Assembly (NCBI RefSeq): GCF_003600895.1
Contig: NZ_QYRP01000002.1
Span: 2,418,001 to 2,482,000, forward strand
Source of the DNA: Nocardioides cavernaquae
GTDB taxonomy: Bacteria; Actinomycetota; Actinomycetes; Propionibacteriales; Nocardioidaceae
DNA: 64,000 nt
Direction of reading: 5' to 3'
Under the pieces are notes generated by a model that was not told where the DNA came from, searched no databases, and saw nothing but the letters and a program-made list of their open reading frames with translations. A program made the translations under genes and the position numbers. The first letter of the stretch is position 1. Each line of letters starts with the position of its first letter. Of the stretch, positions 33,801 to 40,874 are shown in pieces.

Positions 33801-36776
33801 GCCCGTGAGGACGTCGCCCGCGTCGCCACCGGCCAGCTCTCCGACGCCGCCGTGACCGGTGCCGGCCCGATCGTCGCCGCCCAGGCCCGCTGGCTCGGTC
33901 TCGACGACCTCGCCACGCAGGCCGAGGACACCACCCGCGGTGTCTGGGCCGACGAGGTCGCTGTCGTCACCGGCGCCAGCAAGGGCTCGATCGCCTCCGC
34001 GATCGTCGAGGACCTCCTCGCCGGTGGCGCGACGGTCGTCGCCACGACCTCCAACCTGGACGGCAAGCGTCTGGCCTGGTTCAAGGAGCTCTACCGCACC
34101 CACGCCCGCGTCGGTGCGTCGCTCTGGGTCGTCCCGGCCAACCTCGCGTCGTACGCCGACGTGGACGCGCTGGTCGCCTGGGTCACCTCCGAGCAGACCC
34201 GCCGCCTCGGCCCGACGACCGAGGTCGTCAAGCCGGCGCTGCACCCGACCCTGCTCTTCCCGTTCGCTGCCGGCCCGGTCATGGGTGACCTCGCCGAGGC
34301 GGGCGGCAAGGCCGAGCTGCAGGCCCGCATCCTGCTGTGGTCGGTCGAGCGCCTCGTCGGTGCCGACTGGGGCCGCAACCGCGTCCACGTCGTGCTCCCG
34401 GGCTCGCCCAACCGCGGCATCTTCGGTGGCGACGGTGCCTACGGCGAGGCCAAGGCCGCGCTCGACGCCATGGTCGCCAAGTGGAGCTCCGAGTCCGGCT
34501 GGCCCGAGCGGGTCACCCTGGCCCACGCCATCATCGGCTGGGTGGCGGGCACCGGTCTGATGGGCGCCAACGACGCCATGGTCACCGCCGTCCGCAACGC
34601 CGGCGTCAAGGTCTGGACCCCCGACACGATGGCCGCCGAGCTGCTCGCGCTCTGCACCACCGCTGCCCGCGAGTCCGCTGCCGAGCGTCCGCTCCACCTG
34701 GACCTCGCCGAGGGCCTGGAGAACGTCAACCTCCGCGACGTCGCGGCCGAGGCACAGAAGGCCATGGCCGCTGCCGCCGCGGAGGAGGTCGAGGTCGCTG
34801 AGACGGTCACCATCGACGCGCTTCCGTCCTCGCCCGCCCAGCTCCCGGCGTACTCCTCGATCGACCTTGCCGACGTGCCCGCCGCCCCCGAGGACCTCGT
34901 GGTCATCGTCGGTGCCGGCGAGCTCGGTCCGTGGGGCTCGTCCCGCACCCGGCACCAGGTCGAGGTCGGGGACGGCCTCTCCGCCGCCGGCGTGCTCGAG
35001 CTCGCCTGGTCCACCGGCCTGGTCCGCTGGGATGCACAGGGCTCCTCCTGGTACGACGTGGAGAGCGGCGACGCCGTCGCCGAGCAGGAGATCCGCGACC
35101 GCTACCACGACACCGTCGTCGAGCGTGCGGGCATCCGCACCTACGGCGACGACGGCACCATGGTCGACAACACCGCGCCGCTCATGGCGCAGGTCTTCCT
35201 CGACCAGGACCTGACCTTCCGCGTGGAGAGCGAGGCGGAGGCACGCGCCTTCGTCGCTGCCAACCCGGCACAGACGACCGCCGCCCCGACGGCGGACGGT
35301 GGCTGGCTGGTGACCCGCAAGGCAGGCACCGAGGTCCGGGTGCCGCGGCGGGTCGAAATCACCCGCACCGCGGGTGGCCAGATCCCGACCGGGTTCGACC
35401 CCGGTGTGTGGGGCATCCCTGCCGAGATGCTCGAGTCGGTCGACCGCGTGGCGCTGTGGAACCTGGTCTGCACGGTGGACGCCTTCCTCTCGAGCGGCTT
35501 CACGCCGGCCGAGCTGATGCGTTGGGTCCACCCCGCCCGGGTGGCCAACACCCAGGGCACCGGCCTCGGTGGCATGACCTCCATGCAGTCGCTCTACATC
35601 GACAACCTGCTCGGCGAGAGCGTCGCCAACGACCTCCTCCAGGAGGCCCTGCCCAACGTCATCGCCGCCCACGTCGTCCAGTCGTACGTCGGCAGCTACG
35701 GCGCGATGATCCACCCGGTCGCCGCCTGCGCGACGACCGCGGTCTCCATCGAGGAGGGCGTCGACAAGATCAAGGTCGGCAAGGCGGACGTGGTCGTGGC
35801 CGGTGGCTTCGACGACCTGGGCACGGAGGGCATCGTCGGCTTCGCCGCCATGTCGGCCACGGCCGACACCCAGGCGATGCTCGACCAGGGCATCGACATC
35901 CGCCACATCAGCCGGCCCAACGACCGCCGTCGTGGTGGTTTCGTCGAGTCGCAGGGTGGCGGCACGATCCTGCTGGCCCGCGGTGACGTGGCGGCCCGCA
36001 TGGGCCTGCCGGTCCTCGGTGTCGTGGCCTACGCCGCGTCGTTCGCCGACGGCATCCACACCTCGATCCCCGCCCCGGGCATCGGTGCCCTCGCGGCTGG
36101 TCTCGGTCGCAAGGAGTCGCCGCTGGCGAAGGCGCTCGGGGAGCTCGGCCTCGGTGCCGACGACGTGGGTCTGGTGAGCAAGCACGACACCTCGACCAAC
36201 GCCAACGACCCCAACGAGTCCGACCTGCACGAGCGGCTCGCCGCCGCGCTGGGTCGCTCCGAGGGCAACCCCCTGTACGTCGTGTCGCAGAAGTCGCTGA
36301 CCGGTCACGCCAAGGGTGGCGCTGCGGCGTTCCAGGTGATCGGCCTGTGCCAGGTCCTGCGTGAGGGTGTCCTTCCGCCCAACCGCGCCCTGGACTGCGT
36401 CGACCCGGAGCTCGCGAAGCACCCGCACCTGGTCTGGCCCCGCAGCCCGCTGGCGACCGGTCCGCTCAAGGCGGGCCTGGTCACGAGCCTCGGCTTCGGC
36501 CATGTCGCCGGTCTGCTGGCGATCGCGCACCCGGACGTGTTCATCGCGTCACTGCCGGCCGACGAGCGCGCGGCGTACGTCGCCTCCGCTCGCCGCCGCG
36601 AGACCGAGGGCGCGCTGACCACCACCCGGGTGATGCTCGGCGAGCCGGGCTTCGTGAAGACGACGGACCGCCGCCTGGGCGACGGTGCAGCCGGCGAACG
36701 CAAGGAGAACGAGGCGGCTCTGCTGCTCGACCCGAACGCGCGGCTGGCTGCGGACGGTCGGTTCGAGTGCCGCTGA
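27807..36776 (+). CDS. fas: Type I fatty acid synthase (single chain)
   Basis: Protein of 2,989 residues with the mycobacterial FAS-I order. Acetyltransferase (GHSQG, Ser173); enoyl reductase (from about 400, LTGRSPIILAGMTPTT); dehydratase (about 1180-1190, VTGDHNPIHTS); malonyl/palmitoyl transferase (GHSVGEY, Ser1389); acyl carrier region (IESLTDGASSRRN, Ser1767 or Ser1768); ketoreductase (about 2050, VVTGASKGSIASAI); ketosynthase (Cys2641 in AACATTAVS, His2793 in KHDTST, His2834 in TGHAKGG). It makes long-chain acyl-CoAs from acetyl- and malonyl-CoA in the cytoplasm. ATG 27807 is used; GTG 27816 is possible if the mRNA is leaderless. It overlaps acpS by 10 bases. Confidence 0.96.
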   Translation: MVCVTPDTALATTAIDTASGSSTTSVNGASNGASNGLPDHTGKRLLDRLAAGTPFAVAFGGQGADWLEPLAELVRVHRLELGPIVTAAEARLAPVAAELLRADADFRPVAWLDAVVESHSAEVEDAPEIPSRERLLSPSRSLPGITLSHLGALHALRDMGLDPRGAVAKIGHSQGCLPISVIDGADEADVLALSRLIGAAAEVVGVRRGLLGECLVAVPLPHAEVQEAIDGLPASSRLVAAIVNGPSSTVVSGPVVGQERLRQALGDDVTVDPVLARAAYHHPEFAEAVDLTVEWAVRCGLDADWARDLAHRSLVEPIDWPAQVETVADAGARWLLDLGPVNLASQISAGTARAHGIGIVAPTTPRGLRELTVAGAAPRRTAAWTSFAPEVVALPDGTRRVETRFTRLTGRSPIILAGMTPTTVDPAIVAAAANAGFWAELAGGGQVTEEIFAENLERLGSMLEPGRTAAFNALLLDPYLWKLQLGGNRLVQKARAAGAAIDAVIVTAGVPEIEDAVALIHELREGGIEYVVFKPGTVAQIKKVLAIADEVAPVPVIIQVEGGKAGGHHSWEDLDALLLTTYADLRRRANVVVCVGGGIGTPESAASYVTGSWSIGHGRPAMPLDGILVGTAAMATLEATTSPAVKQLLVDTPGTPIWLEDGAVDGGMTSGRSQLGASIHEVENTSAKVGRILDEVAGDAKAVAARRHEIAELLDLTAKPYFGDVATMSYGTWLARYLELSAPVSAAGPEWLDVTIRDRFHALVQRAEARLADADNGPIATLFPTSADVEDGAAALDALRAAYPALDEVQLHPADVPFFVTVCRRAGKPVPFVPVIDADVRRWWRADSLWQSHDPRFPADAVSVIPGPVAVAGITRVDEPVADLLRRFEAGILEAVVDTIDGAPAAVAGLRRAPDTTGAVSLVLAAPDAVWAGRTVINPVRRLGDDWLVVHPARAEHPATGSVLTGEGDVAVLEVPVGATVLRFRIAAGADVAAGAAPVVLNPASEMTALLELAAGGPSAGVARWEPTTGAEHAAATAAGGPATAVVPDALVGLVWPSVFGALAQRPDVVEGMLDLVHLDHALIGSVPVDATDLDVDVQIRSVVDTEVGRVVTVDVDVATGSGEPVATLVERFAIRGRTGAVALADPERAGGAVTDERKAERRRRAHATVTAPSDLRTFASVTGDHNPIHTSTAAAALAGLGGPIVHGMWISAVSQRVVMEQTGRALTGWTARFLAPVRPGASVEITAHRVGIDAGVEVVEVSARVDGDLVLLATARLAAARTAYVFPGQGIQHAGMGMEGYRRSKAAKAIWDRADDHTRKVLGFSVLEVVRDNPTELVAFDGVHSHPDGVLFLTQFTQVGMAVLAAAQMAELVEAGVAVDDAIIAGHSVGEYNALAAVSGVLSLEAVVEVVFQRGSVMHTLVPRDEKGRSNYRLAAIRPAQFGVADADVRAFVEGVAAESGEFLEIANYNLRGSQYAIAGTVAGLEVLEEEIERRRAAVGGKASYIVVPGVDVPFHSGVLRGGVDDFRAKLGELLPPTVDPSPLLGRYVPNLVARPFALDKPFLESILEVAPAVRIEEALANWATWSQRPEELCRLVLIELLAWQFASPVRWIETQDLFVADAADGGLGVERIIEVGVGRAPTVANLASATLKLPEVRRTLAGPVEVLNVERDALVVFARDEDPVDLPETDEASPDVPASAATVPGGSPSLVPATPAPAASGGPRPADIPFVGADATRLLLAWWTKVRPDQLGDADSIESLTDGASSRRNQLLVDLGAELSLGAIDGAAEADLPTLCAQVNGLSRGYRPLGPVLSAATGDHLRKVLGPLGARQSAIADRVTGAWQLGEGWALHTLVEVAAGTREGASVRGGDLATLTVPGSAAELDGLIDAAVAAVAARQGVSVSLPSAGGGGEVTLDAAALAGVTGGITSALASTARHLLAQLGEDAPAAAVAEDTAEARAALDRIEVELGSEWLNLTAPAFDAGRAVLLDDRWASAREDVARVATGQLSDAAVTGAGPIVAAQARWLGLDDLATQAEDTTRGVWADEVAVVTGASKGSIASAIVEDLLAGGATVVATTSNLDGKRLAWFKELYRTHARVGASLWVVPANLASYADVDALVAWVTSEQTRRLGPTTEVVKPALHPTLLFPFAAGPVMGDLAEAGGKAELQARILLWSVERLVGADWGRNRVHVVLPGSPNRGIFGGDGAYGEAKAALDAMVAKWSSESGWPERVTLAHAIIGWVAGTGLMGANDAMVTAVRNAGVKVWTPDTMAAELLALCTTAARESAAERPLHLDLAEGLENVNLRDVAAEAQKAMAAAAAEEVEVAETVTIDALPSSPAQLPAYSSIDLADVPAAPEDLVVIVGAGELGPWGSSRTRHQVEVGDGLSAAGVLELAWSTGLVRWDAQGSSWYDVESGDAVAEQEIRDRYHDTVVERAGIRTYGDDGTMVDNTAPLMAQVFLDQDLTFRVESEAEARAFVAANPAQTTAAPTADGGWLVTRKAGTEVRVPRRVEITRTAGGQIPTGFDPGVWGIPAEMLESVDRVALWNLVCTVDAFLSSGFTPAELMRWVHPARVANTQGTGLGGMTSMQSLYIDNLLGESVANDLLQEALPNVIAAHVVQSYVGSYGAMIHPVAACATTAVSIEEGVDKIKVGKADVVVAGGFDDLGTEGIVGFAAMSATADTQAMLDQGIDIRHISRPNDRRRGGFVESQGGGTILLARGDVAARMGLPVLGVVAYAASFADGIHTSIPAPGIGALAAGLGRKESPLAKALGELGLGADDVGLVSKHDTSTNANDPNESDLHERLAAALGRSEGNPLYVVSQKSLTGHAKGGAAAFQVIGLCQVLREGVLPPNRALDCVDPELAKHPHLVWPRSPLATGPLKAGLVTSLGFGHVAGLLAIAHPDVFIASLPADERAAYVASARRRETEGALTTTRVMLGEPGFVKTTDRRLGDGAAGERKENEAALLLDPNARLAADGRFECR

Positions 36777-37213
36777 ACCCTGGCGCGGGCGAGAGCCCGG
36801 ACGTCGCAGGCCTGACCGGTGTCGTGGGGGTGGGCGTGGACCTGGTCCACGTCCCCTCCTTCGCCGAGCAGCTTGGTCAGCCCGGTTCCCGCTTCCCTGA
36901 CGTGTTCACGTCGGGGGAGCGGGCCGACGTCGGCTCGCGCGGCGATGACCACCCCCGGCACTGGGCGGCTCGTTGGGCGGCACGCGAGGCCGTGGTCAAG
37001 GCCTGGTCGTCGGCCCTGCACGGCTATCCGCCGGTGCTCGGGGACGAGGCGTTGCGCGACATCTCCGTCGCGTGCGACGCCTGGGGCCGGCCGCGTCTCG
37101 TGCTGGCCGGTGCGGTCAGCCGACACCTCGCGGGCTTCCGGCTCGATCTCTCGTTGTCACACGACGGTGACTACGCGATCGCCTACGTCGTGCTCTCGGC
37201 AGCCACGAGGTAG
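36767..37213 (+). CDS. acpS: Holo-[acyl-carrier-protein] synthase (4'-phosphopantetheinyl transferase)
   Basis: Protein of 148 residues, the AcpS size. Metal and CoA-binding signatures are visible: VGVGVDLVHVPSF near the N-terminus and WAAREAVVKAW in the middle. It transfers phosphopantetheine from CoA to the carrier domain of FAS-I. GTG 36767 lies within the last codons of fas (10-base overlap), giving coupled translation as in the mycobacterial fas-acpS operon. The 3' end overlaps the convergent tetR gene by 31 bases. Confidence 0.93.
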   Translation: MPLNPGAGESPDVAGLTGVVGVGVDLVHVPSFAEQLGQPGSRFPDVFTSGERADVGSRGDDHPRHWAARWAAREAVVKAWSSALHGYPPVLGDEALRDISVACDAWGRPRLVLAGAVSRHLAGFRLDLSLSHDGDYAIAYVVLSAATR

Positions 37214-37803
37214 CTGGCGAGCAGCCGCTTGAGCTCGATCACCGCTTCGTCGTGGGACTGGCCGTCGCGGATCGAGAAGTTGAGCATCGAGTACGTCACG
37301 TGGACGAGCACCTCGGCGATGATCCGCCGACGGTCACGAGGCGTGCCGGGCGTCAGCGGCGCGAGCACGCGCGCCACATCGGCGGCAACCTCGCGCTCGG
37401 TGACCGCTGCGGTCGCACGGGTCGCGGGCGTTGACTGCACGGCGTGCCAGACGGCCCGTCGTGAGGGGTCGGTGCGCCACAGCGTGACCAGATGCTCGAG
37501 CAGCTGGTTGAGCAGCTTGAGCCAGTCAAGCGTGGGCAGCTGCTCGGCAAGCGCGTGGATCTCCTCGCGCACGGCGACAGCGTCGACGCGGTCGAGCTCG
37601 CACACGATGACGTACTTGTTCGCGAAGAACTGGTAGAGCGTGCCGATCGGGAGGCTGGCCCGGTGCGCCACCTCCTCACAGGTGAACGACTCGAAGCCGA
37701 CCTCGATCAGGAGCTCGCGCGACACCCTGAGCAGGTGGTCGAACTTCACGTGGCTGCGCTCCTGGGAGGGGCGGCGCCGCGGCTCGAGGATTTCTGTCGT
37801 CAC
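37183..37803 (-). CDS. TetR family regulator, probable FasR-type lipid regulator
   Basis: Protein of 206 residues. The N-terminal TetR helix-turn-helix is clear (FDHLLRVSRELLIEVGFESFTCEEVAHRASLPIGTLYQFFANKYVIV). The C-terminal ligand domain is all-helical. The GTG at 37803 follows TAGGCT by exactly 6 bases, indicating a leaderless mRNA. Location next to fas-acpS, and a GAACATGAGG palindrome upstream that matches the operator-like arms before fas and ppc, make it the best candidate for the FasR equivalent, an acyl-CoA-responsive controller of fatty acid synthesis. This role is inferred from context and the shared motif. Confidence 0.85.
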   Translation of the reverse strand: MTTEILEPRRRPSQERSHVKFDHLLRVSRELLIEVGFESFTCEEVAHRASLPIGTLYQFFANKYVIVCELDRVDAVAVREEIHALAEQLPTLDWLKLLNQLLEHLVTLWRTDPSRRAVWHAVQSTPATRATAAVTEREVAADVARVLAPLTPGTPRDRRRIIAEVLVHVTYSMLNFSIRDGQSHDEAVIELKRLLASYLVAAESTT

Positions 37804-37809
37804 ACCACG

Positions 37810-37815
37810 AGCCTA
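37810..37815 (-). promoter_or_regulatory. -10 box of the tetR gene
   Basis: On the minus strand this reads TAGGCT, then six bases (CGTGGT), then the GTG start codon. Confidence 0.5.
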
Positions 37816-37851
37816 ATGGGAAGAATCCCTCTCGGGGTGAAGGCTGCGACA

Positions 37852-37872
37852 GAACATGAGGTCTCTCTCATG
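37852..37872. promoter_or_regulatory. FasR-like motif between tetR and the DUF3152 gene
   Basis: GAACATGAGG (37852-37861) contains CATGAG, which pairs with CTCATG (37867-37872) across a 6-base spacer. The left part differs from the 11-base word upstream of fas and ppc only at its 5' end. The position, about 50 bases upstream of the tetR start and just before the -10 of the opposite gene, fits autoregulation. Confidence 0.5.
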
Positions 37873-37884
37873 ATGACTGCGGTC

Positions 37885-37890
37885 TAGACT
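37885..37890 (+). promoter_or_regulatory. -10 box of the DUF3152 gene
   Basis: TAGACT is followed by six bases (CGCTGG) and ATG 37897, the leaderless geometry seen repeatedly in this window. Confidence 0.5.
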
Positions 37891-37896
37891 CGCTGG

Positions 37897-38721
37897 ATGC
37901 GGGTCTGGCGGGCATCCCGGGCGACGGTCACGTCGCACCGTCAGCGCGCCCCGCGCCGCCGCAAGCTCCGGCTGTTCCTCGCCCTCGCGGCCATCCATGT
38001 GGTGGGACTCGGCGGCGCCGCGGTCGTGCTGGTCGAGAAGCCGGGCGGTGTTCCCGTGCTGGCGAAGGGTGCGGTGGACGCCGCCGGCCAGGCCGCCGAA
38101 GGCGCTGCCTCACGCCTCATCGACGAGGCAGCCGGCAGGCCCTACCTCCGCCCCGCGAAGTCACCCGCGGACTCCGGGACGCCCCCGGTGCCGCAGCACG
38201 CGTCGGGCAGGTTCGCCGTCGCCCCTGTGCGTTCCGGCAGGGCGGCCGAGTCCGGCGCGCTGACCTACCGGGTCGAGGTCGAACGTGGCCTGCCCTACGA
38301 CGCCGCGGGATTCGCCCGTGCCGTCGACCGGACCCTTTCCGACCCGAGGGGATGGACCGCCGACCCGAGCCACCGCTTGTCGCGGGTCGAGGGCGAGGCC
38401 GACTTCCGCATCGTGCTCGCGTCCCCCGACACGGTCGACCGCCTCTGCGCCCCGCTCGACACCAAGGGCCGCGTCTCCTGCCGCAACGGCGACGACGTCG
38501 TTATCAACGCCTGGCGCTGGTGGCGCGGAGCCAGGAGCTACGACGGCGACCTCGCGGCGTACCGGAACTACGTCGTCAACCACGAGACCGGCCACTTCCT
38601 CGGCTTCGGCCACGTCGGCTGCCCGGGCAGGGGTGAGCCAGCCCCCGTCATGCACCAGCAGACCCTCGGGCTCCAGGGCTGCAAGGCCAACCCCTGGCCA
38701 ACGGCGTCCGAGCTCGAGTAA
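37897..38721 (+). CDS. DUF3152 extracytoplasmic zinc metalloprotease-like protein
   Basis: Protein of 274 residues. A basic N-terminus and one hydrophobic segment (about residues 26-46) form a signal anchor. A flexible Pro/Ala-rich linker follows, then a catalytic domain of about 165 residues. The sequence HETGHFLGFGH is a full HExxHxxGxxH metzincin zinc site, and VMHQQ after it provides the Met-turn. This is the DUF3152 pattern. The substrate is unknown, probably a cell-surface protein. The leaderless start lies next to the FasR-like palindrome, so coregulation with the lipid genes is possible but may be accidental. Confidence 0.85.
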   Translation: MRVWRASRATVTSHRQRAPRRRKLRLFLALAAIHVVGLGGAAVVLVEKPGGVPVLAKGAVDAAGQAAEGAASRLIDEAAGRPYLRPAKSPADSGTPPVPQHASGRFAVAPVRSGRAAESGALTYRVEVERGLPYDAAGFARAVDRTLSDPRGWTADPSHRLSRVEGEADFRIVLASPDTVDRLCAPLDTKGRVSCRNGDDVVINAWRWWRGARSYDGDLAAYRNYVVNHETGHFLGFGHVGCPGRGEPAPVMHQQTLGLQGCKANPWPTASELE

Positions 38722-38726
38722 TCGGG

Positions 38727-39440
38727 TCAGGAGCGGTACTCGGGGTTCTCGAAGTCGAACCGGGCCCCGGCGTTCCACTCCTCGCGAGAGTTGCCGTGGT
38801 TCGGAACCCCGCCTGCGCTCTTCAGCATCTGCGCGAGGTGCATGAGGTTCCAGGTCATGAAGGTGGTGTTGCGGTTGGTGAAGTCGTTCTCGGGGCCGCC
38901 GCTGCCCGGGTCGAGGTAGGAGGGGCCGGGGCCGGCCTCGCCGATCCAGCCGGCGTCGGCGTTCGGTGGGATCGTGTAGCCGACGTGCTGCATGGAGTAG
39001 AGGACGTTCTGGGCGCAGTGCTTGATGCCGTCCTCGTTGCCGGTGATCAGGCAGCCACCGACGCGGCCGTAGTAGAGGTACTGACCCTTGTCGTTGAGCA
39101 TCCCGGAGAGTGCGTAGAGGCGCTCGATGACCTGCTTCATCACGCTGGAGTTGTCGCCCAGCCAGATCGGGCCGGCCAGCACGAGGATGTCGGAGGCCAG
39201 CAGTCGCGGATAGATCTCCGGCCAGGCATCGACCTCCCAGCCGTGCTCGCGCATGTCCGGGTACACCCCGGTGGCGATCGGGTGGTCGATCGCGCGCAGC
39301 ACCTCGACCTCGACGCCGTGCTTGCGCATGATCGCCGCGCTCGCATCGACCAGCCCCTCGGTGTTGCTGATCTCGGGGCTCTTCTTGAGGGTGCAGTTGA
39401 TGAACATGGCCTTGAGGCCGGTGAAGTCGGGCGCGCTCAT
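38727..39440 (-). CDS. NAD(P)H-dependent FMN reductase / flavodoxin-like protein
   Basis: Protein of 237 residues of the flavodoxin-fold NADPH-dependent FMN reductase family: KAMFINCTLKKSPEISNTEGL (phosphate loop), ILVLAGPIWLGDNSSVMKQVIER and GGCLITGNEDGIKHCAQNVLYSMQHVGY. ATG 39440 has GGAGG 5 bases upstream. It lies 10 bases after egtD and in the same direction, so it is probably the last gene of the egtB-egtC'-egtD operon. A link to ergothioneine redox chemistry is inferred from position only. Confidence 0.87.
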   Translation of the reverse strand: MSAPDFTGLKAMFINCTLKKSPEISNTEGLVDASAAIMRKHGVEVEVLRAIDHPIATGVYPDMREHGWEVDAWPEIYPRLLASDILVLAGPIWLGDNSSVMKQVIERLYALSGMLNDKGQYLYYGRVGGCLITGNEDGIKHCAQNVLYSMQHVGYTIPPNADAGWIGEAGPGPSYLDPGSGGPENDFTNRNTTFMTWNLMHLAQMLKSAGGVPNHGNSREEWNAGARFDFENPEYRS

Positions 39441-39450
39441 GGCGGCCTCC

Positions 39451-40425
39451 TCAGCTCGTGGGGGAGTCGCTGACCCGGGCGAGCGCGAGGGCGTAGTCGC
39501 CATCGGCGTCCGTCCACCAGCCGACGAGGTCGAGCCCGGCAGCTGCCAGCTCGGGCGAGATCCGCTCACGGCGGAACTTGGCGGAGATCTCGGTGCGGAT
39601 CTCCTCGTCTGCGGCCAGCTCGATGGTGAGGTCGAGGCCCGCGAGGCGCACCGTCATGGGGCGGGTTGCGCGCAGGCGCATCTCCATCCACTCGTTCCGG
39701 GCGTCCCACACCGCGACGTGCTCGAACGCGTCGACGTTGAAGTCGGCCTCGAGCTCACGGTTCAGGACGCGCAGCACGTTGCGGTTGAAGTCCGCGGTGA
39801 CGCCCGCAGAGTCGTCGTACGCCGCGACGAGGCGCCGCGGGTCCTTGACCAGGTCGAGGCCGAGCAGGAGCGACTCACCGGGCGAGAGAGCGTCGGCAAG
39901 CCCGCGCAGGAACGACGCGCGCTCGATCGGCGCGAAGTTGCCGATCGTGCTGCCGAGGAAGGCGACCAGGCGCCGGCCGGGAGCGGGCAGGTCGGCGAGG
40001 TGGTGCTCGAAGTCGGCGACGACGTCGATGACCGGCAGCTCCGGACGGCTGACCTGGAGCTCAGCAACCGCTCCGCGCAGCGCTGCGGAGCTGACATCGA
40101 CAGGCACGTAGGCCGCGAGCCGGCCCGCGCCAGCCAGCGCGTCGAGCAGGTAGCCGGTCTTCTCCGACGAACCCGAACCGAGCTCGAGGAGGACCTCGGC
40201 CCCTGCAGCAGCAGCGATCTCGGGGGCGACCTCGGCGAGCAGGGAGCGCTCGGTCCGGGTCGGGTAGTACTCCGGAAGGCGGGTGATCTCCTCGAAGAGC
40301 TCACTGCCGCGGGCGTCGTAGAAGTACTTCGGCGGCAGCCACTTCGGCGAGGCGGTCAGGCCGGCGCGTGCATCGGCGACCAGCGCCTCGCGCAGGGCAT
40401 CAGGCTCGAGGAGGACGGTCGTCAT
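39451..40425 (-). CDS. egtD: L-histidine N-alpha-methyltransferase (ergothioneine)
   Basis: Protein of 324 residues, the EgtD length. Typical regions: LTASPKWLPPKYFYDARGSELFEEITRLPEYYPTRTE at the N-terminus, the SAM loop LLELGSGSSEKT, VAFLGSTIGNF, and the C-terminal region with RTEISAKFRRE. EgtD makes hercynine from histidine by three SAM-dependent methylations. Its ATG overlaps the stop of the egtC-like gene (ATGA), so translation is coupled. The operon order egtB, egtC', egtD is that of mycobacteria without egtA. Confidence 0.95.
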   Translation of the reverse strand: MTTVLLEPDALREALVADARAGLTASPKWLPPKYFYDARGSELFEEITRLPEYYPTRTERSLLAEVAPEIAAAAGAEVLLELGSGSSEKTGYLLDALAGAGRLAAYVPVDVSSAALRGAVAELQVSRPELPVIDVVADFEHHLADLPAPGRRLVAFLGSTIGNFAPIERASFLRGLADALSPGESLLLGLDLVKDPRRLVAAYDDSAGVTADFNRNVLRVLNRELEADFNVDAFEHVAVWDARNEWMEMRLRATRPMTVRLAGLDLTIELAADEEIRTEISAKFRRERISPELAAAGLDLVGWWTDADGDYALALARVSDSPTS

Positions 40426-40874
40426 CGGGTGGGCTCCAGGGGAGTCGGGTGCAAGATCGTGGTGGTGACCCCGCACGGGTCGATCAGGATGACGGCGCAG
40501 GCCGGGACCGGAGCCCACGGCTCGTCATGGCGTGCGGGCGGCATGGCGCTGACTGCGTACTCCCCGCGGCCGAGGTCGAGCAGGTGGAGTCCGGTGCCGC
40601 AGGCGGCGACCTGGCTTCCGTCGGAGACGAGCACGTCGAGCGGCCGGCCCGGCTCACGGTCAGCGAGGCGGAGGAGTGCGCCAGCCAGGGAGCAGCCCGC
40701 CTCGAGCTCGTCGAGGATGGCCGGCGCCACCGGACCGGGCGCGGCGACCTGCCAGGTCCCGCGGGTCACCGGCGGTGCGCAGTCGGCGTGCGCGGGAAGC
40801 GCAGCGACGGCGCCCGCTCCCAGAGCAGCCTGGTGCCGGCAGGCGACGACGGCCCCAGTCATCGACCCGCTCAT
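40422..40874 (-). CDS. N-terminally truncated EgtC-like protein
   Basis: Protein of 150 residues between egtB and egtD, overlapping both by ATGA, exactly where egtC sits in mycobacteria. From about residue 8 it aligns by eye with the second half of EgtC: VVAC-R near the start, TRGTWQVAAPGPV opposite the EgtC region SDGQWLLSHNGLV, LDVLVSDGSQVAACGTG opposite its LNILAANGS segment, and a DEPWAPVP-like tail opposite PYDDDPGW. The first 85 or so residues of EgtC are missing, including the N-terminal nucleophile Cys and the oxyanion residues. No other frame upstream holds them because egtB occupies that DNA. It therefore cannot be a normal gamma-glutamyl hydrolase. It may be a relic, a structural partner or repurposed. 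Confidence 0.65.
   Translation of the reverse strand: MSGSMTGAVVACRHQAALGAGAVAALPAHADCAPPVTRGTWQVAAPGPVAPAILDELEAGCSLAGALLRLADREPGRPLDVLVSDGSQVAACGTGLHLLDLGRGEYAVSAMPPARHDEPWAPVPACAVILIDPCGVTTTILHPTPLEPTR

Noticed and set aside
27768-36530. A 2,920-codon open frame on the minus strand opposite FAS-I
   Set aside because: It is the antisense shadow of fas; its translation is Arg/Gly/Asp/Val-rich without domains, as expected from the codon bias of a GC-rich gene, while the plus strand gives every FAS domain.
40838-40848. CRH near the N-terminus of the EgtC-like protein as the EgtC nucleophile Cys
   Set aside because: It is about 12 residues in from the start and aligns better with the middle of EgtC (VVA-x-R region); an N-terminal Cys after Met removal is needed for activity.
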